A stretch of 64,000 nucleotides of DNA from Taenia hydatigena. Taxonomy: Eukaryota > Platyhelminthes > Cestoda > Cyclophyllidea > Taeniidae. Shown piece by piece: positions 1 through 14,000 of this stretch. Under the pieces are notes generated by a model. That model was given only the letters and a program-made list of their open reading frames with translations, had not been told where the DNA came from and searched no databases. Each line of letters opens with the position of its first letter. Positions within the stretch are counted from its first letter, which is position 1. A program made the translations under genes and the position numbers. The DNA is taken from positions 10,383,899-10,447,898 of the forward strand of contig JADWOT020000009.1 in NCBI GenBank assembly GCA_036345935.2. The letters run 5' to 3'.

Positions 1-3000
1 GCAATCCTCCTCTTGATAGTAAAAACTGATCCGAGGCCTCATTATTTATTTCAAGCATTTTCATGATTTACTATGGAAATCAGTTATTTCATATTGGTAA
101 CTCTGGTTTATGTTAAGGGGCTGTCTTTCAGTTTAGCATACAAAAAGCATAAATGAAGTGTCCCCGGCGTAGGGATGAAAAATTCCAAAAATAATTTAGG
201 AGGCATGACTTGGAAGGGGTGGAGTGGCACAATGCTGTCTGAAGCCGTTCATGCAACAATCATGGCCGATGAACAATAGATCGTAGTGGAAAAAAGGCTC
301 TGATGCAGAGGTTACCTGTCACAGATCACATTTTGAAAGGTTGTCACACAAGCGAGTACCTCCTGACTTCAAGTTTTGTATCTTAAGTGCAGCTTTGCTC
401 TCGATCTGCTTTGGTTCTGCTTACAGCACGAAAACCCGGCGTAGGTTTTGTACCTTCTTGATAATGCGTAACCTCTATTACCATGTAATTTCGTTTCCTG
501 TGATTTATGTGACGAGAGTAGCCTTAACAATTCAAATAATTTTGTCAAACATTTTTCAGGGACTTGTTTTAAACCGTCTGAAATGGTATCAACATCTCCT
601 ACAAAGCACAGCGAGAGGTTTTATTGCAGAATAGGCTCCAGAATCGATAAAATGAACATAGATAAATCTTATAATGAACAATAAGCAGGCTTTAAATGTA
701 AATACACCTTAATTCCTTCCAAATTGTGGACCAACTGATCTAGAGGGTAGCGGATTGAATGGGCGTAAAAAGCTCAACATTGTATTGACTACCTCCGGGT
801 CGGATTTTAACTAGACGCCTGCAAAGTGGAGATGACTATCTCCGTATCGGCTGTCGATGCGGTCAAGGCCATCGTAACTGCTATGGCCATGAAAATGTAA
901 CCACATTCTTCTTAGCGGACCCAACCCTCGCTACTGCTGTCGACGTTAGGTGACTCTGAGAAGAGTCACAGTATCTGATGGCTTTATCCACTTCCATTTA
1001 GTTCCAAAATTGTGTAATCCTAGAAAATTTCTCAAGACTGGACTTTCAATTTGCACTGCTCCTATCCCTCCACACTGTCAGCATTACAATTGTGAACCTT
1101 CAATAATTGCATTCGCCATTGTGTTTTGTCTCAGCCTTCTCCAGATTGTATGGCTGATTTTCGCTTCACATTGAAGATGCTAGCAGTTTTGCTTGAAATA
1201 GATTTCCCCAAGCATATTATTCTCAGTCCCGCCTGAAATTTCCTACAAAAAGGCGGTTTAATTATATCAGTCCGTAATGGACGGTGTCTGGCGCCTCATA
1301 TTTAAGGTCTCTTAAAGTTATTTCGACGACGAAGTAAACTTAGTAAAGAATAACTCTTTCACGCAGCTTGATCTGGTGTTGGTAAGTAAAAATGATTTCT
1401 AGTTTTTTTTAGCACTTTTTTGCAAGCTGCACTTAGTTCGTAAAATGCCGACTTGACACGGAGAGAAAGGGGTTTTAGGTTAGACTTAAATTACTTTAAA
1501 ACCATTTGGTTGCACTCTTTAATTCGACCTGCCATCCCTCATTTTTAAATGTATTTGTTATTAATTTCGCCTTTTTTGAATGATCTACCATTGTATTTAC
1601 GAAGTGGAAGCGAGGTGGGAAGCTATCATAAAAGCATAGTGACAGGTACATCACTGAAGTCGCTACCTTAACCTTATCAACAAATTAAGAGTTAATGTAA
1701 GTAAGGAGAGATACCGTCTTTATGTTGTTCGAATCATTATTATTTTCATTCAAAATTGTCCAATGTTTTGTCTCTACTTCGGTAAAGGAGAGACTGTTTA
1801 ACTAGTACGCTGAGATACCACTGCCCCGAATAGGTACCGCTGGGCATTCGGTATGCTATTAGGCAAGCCATAAATTAGGCAGTTACTTCTATAAAAGAAC
1901 CTAAGACATAGGTTGAACCACCGAGAGATCATTTGAGTGGGAATTTAAGGACACTTTTCAGTTAAAAAGATGCTCTAATGCCACAGAAGATGTACCATAT
2001 TATGAAGGTAAAAACCTTTTTTGAGGATGCTTTGTAATGGTTAAATGTATTTGCCACGAAAATGCAGCGATTGGTTCCTTAACCTCGCCAACAAGTTTTA
2101 CCCAATGCATCAGTACGCCTCCGTTCATGAGATTTTATGAAAAAGAGCCATCATTCCGACTCATGCATACAACTCGTGCAGTTTGTTTCTCGACTACTGA
2201 CAGGTAGAAACCATGGACCGATTCGTAGCCCTAAGCATTAAGCTCAAAATTGCAGCATTTCAAAGCTAGTGGCCGTTACTTCGGTGAACAAAGATAAATT
2301 TTCCCAGACATCATTTGAGAAATCACAAAATATGCGCCAAATTATGCAACTTGGTGCGTGTCGCAAGCGATTTCCGGCAAATTGGATGTAACTAACCTCC
2401 TTTCATCTGAACTACCTCCCGGATTTCCAACGAGGTGGGAGGGCTTGGTTTGCCTTTATAAAAGTGCTTTTAGACAAAAGCACGACGTCATTAGACAGAA
2501 AGAGTTCCGCAATTTGAGGAGCTGGATGAATTTGGCGAGGATGTACCGCAATACCTTGATTGCCTACCTCTCTGTGATGGCTGCGCAGGCACTTAATTCC
2601 TCACCATTGGGTTTTATGCTCGTTGGTATGGCTTCTAGACTCTGTCAACAGCCTCAGCTCTTTCGTGCATCAGTAATACATCTTCCGCGGTACTCCCATG
2701 TTACCTTTCTACTTCATTTTTGATTCTCATTTGCAACTGTAGATGCTCCTTAAAAAGAAGAACTTACTGGCAATCACATCTTAGCCTTTAAAAACCTTTT
2801 CCAGCAAAATGATAGAAAGCGTAGCAAGTGTTTTGGAGAAACAGTTATTTGTTTTAAACAATATGGGTGACTGCATACAGAAAAGTTTACTCAACCTTTG
2901 AATAGCCACAGCAATACAGTCACCAATTTGTGGTGCTTGAATTTTCGGAATCGCCTTCTAGTTCCGTCTGCAGAGTGGACATTTTCATGCCACGCCGTGA

Positions 3001-5181
3001 TGCATACACAGCGCTCTCTGCATGCAGTACCCATGAATTACCCACCTCCTGCTTGACCAATTCTGTTTGCAAACAGCTTTTGCAGGAAACAGACAAAGAT
3101 CGTACATACTTGCTTGAAATTGAAAGGTACGTGGAAGTTATTTTCCTGGACCTTAATCAAGTCGTGAAAACCAGGGTGGAGTAGAAGACAAATAATGTTG
3201 AATGATTTGCGCCTCCTCTGCCTTCTGACAACATCATTTTGCAGTAAAATCGAGGGTAAAATTAGTTGACTCAGAATCATTTTAAGAAAGAAGGAACCAT
3301 AGCAAACAATGATGGCTTAAATCGCTCTTCACAAAGCAGGGCTTTTTGTACTCTTCTGATTTTTTATAAGCCATTCATTTATATCAACAGTAGCCCCTCG
3401 CTTCAGAAGCAAACCAGGCTCATTATCTACGATCATTATGGCAAAGCTGAAAGAGAAAGCCAACAAAACATTTCAAAGACTCAACAATTGCCCACTGATG
3501 GTTTTTGCAATGAGAACAATTGACTGTCAGGCAATCCTCGCAGAGGAGGTGATTACACTGGAACTAATCCTGAACAGCTCCAAGATATGCTACTTCTAAC
3601 GGAAAAGTATGGCTGTGAGCTGCTAAGTTAAAGCCAATTTCAGTCTAACTTGTAACGACTGCTTCACAGTGTCAAGGCTTGTATTTGATCAGAGAGGCAT
3701 GATTTACACAAACTGCAAATAACTTGAAGTCTTACTTACATTTTACAAAGACCAAGCCCTAGTGCATTGCGGATGGTTAGTAGAAGAGGAGAAAATGGTA
3801 ATATTCTTCAACTCTTCTTAAAGCCACCTTTTGTCGACAACAATGGAGGTTGGTGGAGCTGATAAGGAAAAGGTGTTCACTTGCTCGTTGTCACATCCTA
3901 TTTGTGAGTCTTTTGTGTATTTACAGCCTAGAAGCAGCCAGTACAATTCTAACAACTATGGGGCAAAGATTTGTTGTGATAAGTGAACGTGACTCTACAG
4001 ACCTAAAGAATTTCTTACTAATCCTGCCTTTTGCCATTCAAATGCATGTCAACCTATCTGATGACTCTCATTAATGCCAACGTTACAGTACGATAGTGTT
4101 CTACGGTAAAATTAAGTTAGAGAGACCTTCCTACTAAAGTCATTTCACTATCACCGAACATTATGGCGAAATTTCTTTTACTCCAACCTGGAGTGAGGAT
4201 GTTTGAACTCCTCCTAACACACTTCATGCTCCCCAAAGACCACAGTGAATCAAATCCGTCTAGTTACGTCGTTTTGCCCTTTCTTACTTTAAACTTTTAT
4301 GAGGATGAGGTTGTACTGAAGAATTTTACATCTCATGGAATGTGTAGCTAGTCACCAGTTTGAGACAATTCGAATCACCACTTCATGAGGAAAGGAAACC
4401 ATTTTCACACACCTGAGGCAATTTTAATACCGCACGATCTTTACCTCTTCAAACAACACTGACTGCACGACCACGAGAACTAAGATTCTTTGCATTGTCT
4501 TTGTCAAAGTATCAAAGTTGATCAGACTGAATATTTGACGGCAATAAGAACTTGGTCTAATTCGGTGGACTACTGCATTTTGCTAAATTTTCCATGCAAT
4601 CAACGGTTAAAAGTGCTTCCAATCGGAGACATACTTGCAACATTCCTTCCTCCCTTTCTTCCTTCCTGCTCGAACCTAATTTTGTAGGACTTATGTCCTG
4701 ATCTGTTACAGAATTTAATGGTGCGGAAGAGGTGCGTGTGCTACGAATGGGAAAATCGCCGAGGTTCCATAACAGAAGGGCTGAAAAAGGCACCTACCTT
4801 TAGCCATTAACCTAGTCCTTGTTCTACAAGAAAGCTATTAACAGTAGAAGCGGTATCAGCCGTGAACCGTTTAAAAAAAGTTTGATTACGGAGTTTTCTT
4901 ACCACGCCTGCACGAAGTCGTCAACTAATTTAACTCACTATGTCTCTTCCACTTCCCTACCAACTAAATAGAACCCAGGGATAAGCATGACTCGACAGCT
5001 CCAAAGTGAGAGCAACGTGGCAACGAGACTTTGGATCCAGTGTGTCTGCCATGAGGGATCAGTAACGATGCGGTTAAGTATGGTCTTAGTTGCACAGAAA
5101 TTTGATTGCTGGGATATGAAAGCTTACACAGAAGATTGAGCAAGGGAAGTGCCGACACAATGCCTAAAAAGTAGAGGGCTA
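1..5181. other. Intergenic or long-intron DNA, no recognised gene
   Basis: I see no protein family here. Open frames are short (under 125 codons), on both strands, and none continues across a convincing splice pair into a known domain. The longest, at 2358-2723 (+), is not recognised and lacks supporting splice signals. One stretch at 2921-3126 looks more exon-like and is listed separately. Base composition is AT-rich and similar to the introns elsewhere in the window. Confidence 0.6.
2921..3126 (+). other. Possible orphan or decayed exon of unknown protein
   Basis: An open frame with no stop follows a possible acceptor (...aatacag at 2919) and ends at a good donor: the codons read ...LEIER and the next bases are gtacgt. 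The peptide has a serine cluster (SESPSSS) and a mixed hydrophilic composition with few low-complexity runs. I do not recognise the family, and I could not join it to upstream or downstream exons. About 400 bp downstream, 3543-3631 (+) encodes a short peptide resembling part of a BTB fold. The two may be remnants of one gene, or unrelated chance frames. Confidence 0.25.
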
Positions 5182-5380
5182 TGCAATACTTTTGCTATTT
5201 GTTTAACTCTCGGTTTCAGTTGCGGGCAAATGGTAGACGCTTTTGCCTTTGCCGAGTCGGCTGACTGACCTCTACGCCATGCCAGCAGCCCCAACTCCTT
5301 TTATTTGCCAAATATGTATATATTCTTCTCCTTGAGCACCATATCTTCTTTTTCCTCTAAGGATATCTCGGGGCTCTATA
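5182..5380 (+). repeat. LTR-like repeat, family A copy (diverged)
   Basis: The copy starts with tgcaatac, has the internal landmarks ctcggtttca and gccatgccagcagcccca, an AT-rich ttatttgcc...tatata stretch, and a degraded end (atctcggggctcta). It matches the order of landmarks in the better copies at 19337-19519 and 33199-33389. The ends are worn, so the boundaries are good to about 10 bp. No internal retrotransposon sequence flanks it, which suggests a solo LTR. Confidence 0.6.
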
Positions 5381-8300
5381 ATTGCGGTCTTGTGCGGTAG
5401 GCGGGTCGTGGATGGAGAAACAGGTAGAGGACAAAGTTTGAAAGCAGGAGTGAAGTTACTCTTTGGTTGGAGACTTTTGATTAAAAGCCATACGCCCTTC
5501 AACATCACCCTCCTGGATTACGAGATTCTTTCGCAGCGCTTTGATTGTATCAACCTCCTAGATGTTCCTACGCTGTGCCGAAATAACCTGTGGATACAGA
5601 TCAAATGACTCCAACACACTTTCATCAGACACTTTGATGCCCATGAAAATCACTCGTTAACTCTTTTTACTGCAGCTCTAAGCGTTCGTCAAGTTAAAAT
5701 CCAAGGCCTCTGAAACGAGAACTAAAGCAAGTGTTTTGATAGTCTATCGTGGACCAACAGTGGGAAAGTCGCTTTATGTAATCAGTCTAGATAAACGCCA
5801 TCTCCCTACCTTTCAAATCAATCCAGACCAATCATTCTTATGCAAACACGGGTGAAAAAAAACACTGATAATGAAAACGATGTGGTTTAATATTTCAGGC
5901 ATTCAAACCTCATTTGAATCAAGTCTAAGGCAGGGCAGCATCAGACATCTTTCTACCCCAGACGCTCCACCGGCATTCATTTTACCCGTGGTTAAGGATT
6001 AAATAAGAAGAATGGAGGACTTAATAGACCGTTCTTCAAGTCCATCGGTTGGGGGAGCCCTTAGCCTGTCTGATTAACTGGTGACTCCCACAGGATACCC
6101 CGTGACACCGGACACAACAGTAGAAAATTTAGTAAAAGACTGACATGCATTTTGGTGGAAGGACATCGGACGATCAAGCTCCAATAGCTGGGACACTTCT
6201 GATGTAGTGATGAGTCGCTGCACAGATTTGAAGACCCGAAATCGTTGTTCCTTTTTGTTATTAGTGAATAATTGAAAGCCTTGCTCTCCTCACTTAATCA
6301 GTTGTTTATGTACTTTTCTAATGCCTTGCAAGGTAGGCGAAAAGATAATATTCACGCGCTATCAGACCTCCAAAAAACTTTTCTAGTACGTTTCCTTATT
6401 TGAAACTGAATAGTCTGCAAACAAGGTAGGCTTGCCTTTAAGAATGTTCTTCTAGCAGTTGAGTTTACTCATCGATGACACCTTAAGTCAAAGAAAATGA
6501 GGTAATTTTGCAAAAGAGGACCAACAATCAACTTTCGCCTACACCAGCTCTGTTCATGTGCAGTTCTCACATTTAAGTAGCTTGTCGACCTTCCGTCTGG
6601 AAGGAAAAAAAGACAGTCTCGATGTTTTGCTTTGAGCTCAGAGCCTTGAAAGGAAGACGCATTTTAATGCTGTCATCGTGTCATCCTTCAAGCTCATTGA
6701 AAACATTTTTGCATAGGTGCCGAGATTGTGCTCAAAATTTCTTTCATTCGTTTGAAAGCGGGTGTGTGGTGCGTCTTCAAAGTCTGTCTACTAGAATTAC
6801 TTTCACCTTGTGGAACTTTTGAAAAGCAACTTGTCTGGGAAATAGACAGTGGATTATGCTTGTTAGGCCCCAGACACTCTCACTGGGGTATTCGCAAGGG
6901 GTGAGATGCGGACCAACTACAAACGCACCCAGTTCATGGCTCGCTAAGCCAAACTAAACACGTAAACACGCAGCTTCCTAGACAGTTAAATCGTGACCAG
7001 TTTAGTAGGAAATAGGGCTGTTTTATTTAAATAAAATCCAAATCGCATCAAAATCGGAGCAACGGTGATTGAATATTCAGTACGGAGGATGGCATAGAAC
7101 ATAACGCCTCCTCTTTCAGGCGATACTTTTGTGTATGATCGCTTTTGCGTGTACTTAGATGATCGCCATTATACTTCTGCTGGGTTACATGACCCCGAAG
7201 GCCAACAAGGTCAACAAGTCCTCTAATCCACCTGCTATTACTTGACTACCTTAGTAATGTAAAGGAATGGGATTCTTCGACCGCGCTTTGAAAATGGGAA
7301 ATTGAGAATAAGATTGTGACGTCCTTACCCGTCTCGAAGTGATTCTCACTGCTGCATTTAATATTCGCATGCAAACAAGCGGAAATTCTAAGTTGGAAGA
7401 ATAAAAAACTGCTAGTGGGCTATTCAGTTGCCTTTATGAATTTCAATTGAACTCCCTATATTCTCCAATGGAGATAAATTTATTTGTGAAGTACTCTTAC
7501 CATTCTCGGCAAAGGTCCATCCAAACACTAGGGGAGCATAAAGCTGGTTATAGATTAACTACAATCTATTTTTTTACCGGATCAGTAAGGTATTTGGGAC
7601 CCAACCACTCACAAACATAGGATCGGTTGCAGAAGACCGCACGCAACGAGTCGGGTTGAAACGAACACCAACTAGCCGAATAGGGCACAACATTTGTCCA
7701 GGTAGTCGGGGTTACCACGAACGCTCCGTAAATGGCTTTGCTAAAATCACAGTCTCTCAACACAGCTTAATGAAAAAGCGGACGGCGATAAGTTCTGCTT
7801 GGATAAAGGCTTTTGAAGTACCAAAACAGGGGCCTTGTCTCACCACTACTAGCATAACAGCGGGAGGTGGGTACTCCATGAGTTTGAGAACAAGCCACCG
7901 TCTATGCTGCCGAGCGACTCAGTGGATAAGAAGCAAAAGCATTGTTAAACGAGACATTCTTGCATTTTACTAGTAACCCGACATTTGAGACATCACATAG
8001 TATCCGAGGTATGGGCCGGTATTGTAAATTAAACATGGAAAATTGGGGGACATCTTATTGGGATGGCCTACAAAATACCAATTCTGATGCCGACCCTTAC
8101 AAACTACTTCAAATGCTCTTTAAGTAAAGTATTAATGGTGGGCGAAGTTAGCATATAGCATGTATAACAAAATTATTCCCCAAGAGTTCGGTTCCGTGAT
8201 CCAAGGATGGGATGGAAAGACCTTCACTTCATTAAGATAAACTGTCCATCAGCCCGTGTGGTAAGGAAAAGTAAAAGATTTTAGTGGTATTTGGCTACCC

Positions 8301-10434
8301 GAAACATCCGTTAGACCTGGACTACCCGGTGTAGAATGAAGGTGCCATAACTGGGAGGGATTGCATCACCTCAGCCCATATCAGCAAAGTGTTCCAAAAA
8401 GGAGAATAAGAAGTTATACTGTCGACCTCTTACCCATCCTAAAGATGGAGAGAAAGAAAACACATGCCATAATGGGCGGTGATACAAAATTTGTCGAATC
8501 AAAGCGCCTGAAAAGCTAAGGGTGCCAAGGTTAAGGGATTCGTCTCCTTAAACCGATGGTTCTGAGAGTGTACAACGACCAAAGCAAAGTCACGTTTTGG
8601 GGCCTTAAAGACATTTGTAACATCTGATGGTTCTCAAACAACTGGCTTTGTGAAGAAATAAGCCGCAAGCAAAGAGGTCTGCTCAGGACATTCGCCATGC
8701 GCCTTAAATACCATAAATCGGATAATTTCCAATTTGGGGGCCACTAGCGTATAGAACTACGGTCCATGCATCCACTGGCACTTCGATGACCAAAGTGCTC
8801 ACCAGACGCAAAACGTGGATATCGTGCGAGAAACAATCGCACCGATACGAAATTCCATAGAATACGTGGCACATTTACAGGAACGTGTAAGAGCATATTT
8901 TAACCTCGTGCGGAAATACCTACAGTTAGGGTGGATTTTATGCTGAGCCATGTCAAGAAAGAAGTCCAATGTAGCTTCATAAATCTTGAAGAAGGCACGG
9001 TAGTTTACTCATGCTCAACAGCCATTCCATTGAAGGGTGTTCAAAGCATTTTCGTCATCTTTCTTGATATAACCTTCTAGCTGTCCTTTTGGTCGGTGGA
9101 TTCTCGGGTACAGTGCTTGTCATTGATAACACTAGCAGTCAAACTGTTCAGGTCAACGATCACCTCCTCATTTACTAGCAAGGGGCAGAACAATGATTTA
9201 ACTGTGACAAATGAAGATGGATAAAACACCTACACATTGCGTGATGCGCTTTAAATGATACTCTTTGCATAGAAGAAAACAATTCCATCCATTTTTCGTT
9301 CTTTCACTGGATTCGTTTTAAGCAATCATTAACTTCATGACCTAGGATTAAAGCTTTTGCCATACAATACTAGAAGACCAAATGTGAAGACGATGCTTTT
9401 CCAAAGCAAAACCGAATGAGCATCTTTTGTGTGTCGCCAGACGATCGAAAAGTCAAAATACCCAACAGAGAGCCGAAAGTGTCTGAAGGGAATTCGGTTG
9501 CAGGTAAACCTTCGGAAGACTGTTTTTGTGCCAAGTGAAGTGTGCCAAGTGGGGCGTCTTTCCTCGAAACAAGTGTTTTGTAAACCCGATTTGGGTCATT
9601 CAATTGTAGAGAAGAAGTGCCACTTCTCCAATTTGTACTAAGTTGAGGGCTTCAAATTGAATTACAGCTAGAAATGAAGAGGTTGGTGGATGATTATCTG
9701 GTGGGCAGGGCATAGTGATGTCCAAATTGAAGAGACGAATCATGTGCACTGAATACCGAAGCGCTTGAAATGCATTTTGGTGAAAGTATAACGGGAGACA
9801 ACTGTGTGATTTGCAAAGCGATATCTAAGAGGCAAGAAGAGACTCGACAGCGAGACATGGCAAAAAGGAAAACGATGGCTGTTCCACAGACATCCTGCTT
9901 GCTAAACACACGAAGGAGTACCTTCAGAAGGACCCTTGATCTCAACTGAAGTACTGAAAGTCTATTCGGATTTTCGCGTCCATAATTTGCACGATTGGAA
10001 CGAAAGTGGTTTGCATCGTGTAATTGAGGTAGGAAGACTTATACAAATTCATTTTTGGTAGTGGTAAAGAGGAGCTCAAAGTGAGGATCGTGTGTGAAGG
10101 AGTGTGACAATGGCAGTGACCCACGCATGGTGTGCGACGTGACAAAGTGGACCTCTTTACCCTTCCACTTTGCACCCATTGGACCAACAATGCTCCACCC
10201 GACGTTTAGTTGTTGCCTGTTTTTCCGTTGGAATAACACTTGGTCGAATCGAGAACGAAGCTTTTGACAATAGTAGCGCACAATAATTGGTGAAACTCCA
10301 ATCGACACTCCAGGCAGCAGGTTCGTCGACACCAACAAGTAGGTAAATGTCTTATCTATTAACCCACAAACCGCCTTTTTCAATCTAATCGAAAGTGTGG
10401 CATTAGAGATTATGGTGCAGTGAGAAAAAACAAT
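5381..10434. other. Intergenic DNA, no recognised gene
   Basis: Only short scattered open frames occur. The longest are 7656-7973 (+) and 10039-10383 (-). Neither carries a domain I know or a splice-supported continuation. I see no RNA gene or clear repeat, apart from the LTR copies on either side. Confidence 0.6.
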
Positions 10435-10619
10435 TGTGATTCTTTATTTGTTTTGCAGTTGGTTTTGGTTTCGGTCACTTATATGGCTATAACGCCATAA
10501 CTGCTTGGGCTAGCCTGCGCGCCATGCCAGCGGCCCCATTCCCTCTATTTATTTAATATATATGTTCTGCTGTGGTATTTTTCCTTCTTTTGCCTTTAAG
10601 AGATTCTTGTGGCGTCACA
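10435..10619 (+). repeat. LTR-like repeat, family A copy
   Basis: This copy of about 185 bp begins with tgtgattc and ends with gcgtcaca, so it keeps the TG...CA ends of an LTR. It contains the family landmarks: ggtttcggtca, gccatgccagcggcccc, a TATA-like taatatatatgttctgc, then ccttcttttgcctttaag. It lies about 430 bp upstream of the CFAP206 start codon in the same orientation, so it could have been drawn into the promoter region. No clear target duplication is visible. Confidence 0.7.
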
Positions 10620-11053
10620 ATAGTGACCGAAGTTCTTTAAAGAATTATTTTATAGTGTATAATCAAATGCCCTTTAGCTGTACAAAGTACGGACGTCTGT
10701 ATCTGTCTCCTGAAGTATCTACCAGATTTTGTTATTAGTAAGGATAATCAAGGCCTTATGGCTTATGATTTTTTGCGTAGCCATCTGGACTTTATTTATT
10801 CTAGCATATTTTTATAAACGACCAAAATGTGGAATTTGAGCGCCTATTTTTTTATATTTTTTGCAGGTAATACTGCAAAGCAAGGGGCAGTCAATTTTAT
10901 TAAAAGTGGCTATTTACTGGTATCATGTTCGGATCTCTTTGAGTTACCAACACTCGTTAGTGCGGAAGTATGGAATTTTGTTTAGATCATTCACTCAAGG
11001 AACATAAAGGTTACTGCCACGACTACGCTTATGCGTAATTTTTTTGGTTCCAC

Positions 11054-14000
11054 ATGGCTGTCTTTTGTCGTTCATTTTCGCCCCCGGATGAAAAAGATGT
11101 AGCTGGATCTATTATTAACTCTATTGTATCCGATATTGTCGATGAGTGCAAAATTAGGGGAGAGCGAGTCTCTGAACCTCTAGCGGCATTTATGGTTGGG
11201 ACTAAATTTTACCCAAATGAATTATAAGATCAAAGCCGTTTTAATAAACAAAAACAATCGATTTCCTCAAAACAAACTTTTAACCGACGAGGACATGCAA
11301 AGATTAAGACAGGTAATCCTTTAACAATTCGTGACCAAAGTAGATGTGTGTTGATCGGATAATGGAGGAATATTCACCCTCGCTGGATACCATCAAAATG
11401 CAAATTTTTTTCGACATGAACTATATGCCAAAGGGTGAATATTTGCTTGCCTTAAATGGTGTCTAGAGTTTTTGGTTTCATATCCACCGAAAACAGACTT
11501 TCTAAATGGTATTCGCCTTTAGATGCTGCAGATTTATGCTTACCTACTCAAAATTTTAATGCAAATATTGGTTTTTTTGGTTTGATTTCTGAATGCTGCA
11601 AAGATTTATTAAGTGTAAGTTAGGAACGTTTGAAGATTTTGTAATTTTTTAATGCAGTAATTGGACAAAATGTTCGTTTTTAATTGCTTACTAATAGTGT
11701 CGACTTTTAGACTTATTTCTAAAGGAACACGAAGATATTGTCGCAACCCGTTTCAAGCCTATGCTACGAAAAATATGTGCTCCTGTTAAAAATGATCCAG
11801 AAGAATGGGAAAACATCTATCAGCTTATCATCTCCGGAGCCCTTCTTTACCCTGGACTTGGACCCGCGAACCGCATAGCAGCTATTAGAGAAGCTACATG
11901 TGTGATTCACTTGCTAGTTTTTACACTGTACTTCTGGTACAGAAAGCTGTATTTCGTTTACTACACATTGCAAGTGCTCGTTTTAAAGAATTATTTAGTA
12001 TTTGGGGTGTTTGGTGTTATTTTACTCCTTTTTAAAGATTATTTGATATTCTCACTACTTCTTACTATTATTTCCATTTAGCTATACTGCAAACGTATAT
12101 GCCAGTAGATGAAACGCCAAAGTTTTGCCTTATGCGCCCAGAAAGGCGTGAGCAAAGATTTTTTAAGCTTGTAAGACTTGTATTGGGAACACGAGTTTAC
12201 AACTACAGTCTGGGTTTCGGTGGTGAAGGCATTGACAATCGTGAGTGCTCCTTGTCAGCTCGTCCAAACATTGCATCTTTTGTCTTGTAAAACATTCCAA
12301 GTTTAATCGTCTGATTCTATTAGTCTTAGTGTATTTTTTCTCACGGTAACTGCGCTATTTGAGAGTTTTGAATTTTTAACGCCTTCGCTATCTCCTATCA
12401 GCATGCAGCTGATTGTCTTGTCCGTGTTTAACAACCAATTTCTGAAAAAATGTCTCATTTTAGTGCCAGAACTAGTTGAAGAAGGTGTGCGGACAACAGT
12501 AGAAACATTGGACAAGCAGTTAAAGGAGGTCGAGAGTTATGCTGCACTTTTTACAAGTATGCTTTAGCTTTTCAACTAAATATTTGCCCCGAGTTTTGAA
12601 GTCATTTGCAGTTGACTGGTTAGAATGCCTTACCTAATGATTGATAAGGTTTGTACGTGATCAAATTCTACACGCTCTGAGAGCTTGAAGACTTGTAAAT
12701 GATGCCAGCTAGAGTAACTATTTGGGAAGCTTTTTTAGCTGACGTAGTAAAATAAATATGACTTTAGGCATGAAGCTGTGCCTTTTTAAATTGCATTGAC
12801 CATTCAATCAGGTCTCTACCTAAAACTTGCGGCTGTCGACGTAAATACCGAGACTCTGGCAAATGTAGCGGCCATCGAGGCCGAGAAGATGGGCATATCA
12901 CGGAGCCTCTTAAAGGCAGCGACTATCAACGCGCGGCAGTTGGCAGTCTACCTGCGTCTATTGCGTTGCGATCTTGTTAGTCTGGAGAGCGGCCATCGGG
13001 AGGACAAGGAGAAGCTTGTGAATGTCCTTGGTGAGATCCTGAATTGTCTCAGGGGTAACCAGAATATCCTTGACCCTTCTTTCCAAGTACGTCCACTTCT
13101 TACTAACCCTCCTCATTGCACACAGTGCATTGAAATGACGTGTGTTATAGCTGATACATGAAAGGTACTTCTTGGGTTGTAGCAAATGGTGACATCTTCA
13201 GGCCTGTGCTCGGATTTTTGCTTGCTATTCTCATTGTGCCTTATTACTATTTTAAGTAGGTATGATAGACGCCTTTTCCATAAGTTGGAGTGAAGGGCAT
13301 AGAAAACTTTCGAATTCAGCCGATTCCCAGTTGCTTTCGATTGTCTAGTTAGAAAAATGAACTCGTTTGCGAGAAATGTAGAATAAAATTGACCTATCCC
13401 AGTGACTTGATTCGTGTTCGGGTCATTTTAGCCTCTAGACGCATTTCAGTGTTTTGAAGATCTCATTACACATTGTAGAAACATTTGATCGAGTTGTCCA
13501 GGCTGTGGATGAATTTCAAAGGAAATGTGACTTTTGTTGCAATGCTCTCAAACCTACTCAATAGCCTTCAGCAATTCAGCTTCCGTCGATATGTTCTCTT
13601 GGAGGCCTCGCGACTGCTCAACTTGATCCACGAGGCTGAAGTCGTGTGTGATGAAATGCGAAAAGTAGGTCATTTAAGTTCTTGTTACTGAAAACGGGTT
13701 TTGTGGCCTGCTTTCTGACAATCTACTTGACTCCTAGGCAGATAATTACTTATTCAACTATTTCTCATGGTCGCTGTTTTTTCTTGAAAGAAAGCTACCG
13801 CAAGGGTTCAACCCAAACCGCAGAATAGCTCCAAATGGATGTTCCCAACTCCAGGTTCAGAGGTGAAAGTCGACTTGAATGTAAGTTCCAATTCCATTGT
13901 ATCATTTGCGTCGCAAGGGATTTTGCGCATGGTCTATCGTCCGCTACCAAGGTCTGCCCATTCCCTGCACACCCTGGATCGGAGTGTTTGTGTTTGAGGG

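Noticed and set aside
2358..2723. 121-codon open frame (+)
   Set aside because: No known motif, no supporting splice sites or homologous continuation, and it lies in AT-rich empty DNA.
7656..7973. 105-codon frame (+)
   Set aside because: Composition and context look random, and an equally open frame overlaps it on the other strand.
10039..10383. 114-codon frame on the minus strand
   Set aside because: Not recognised, no splice context, next to an LTR relic; probably chance.
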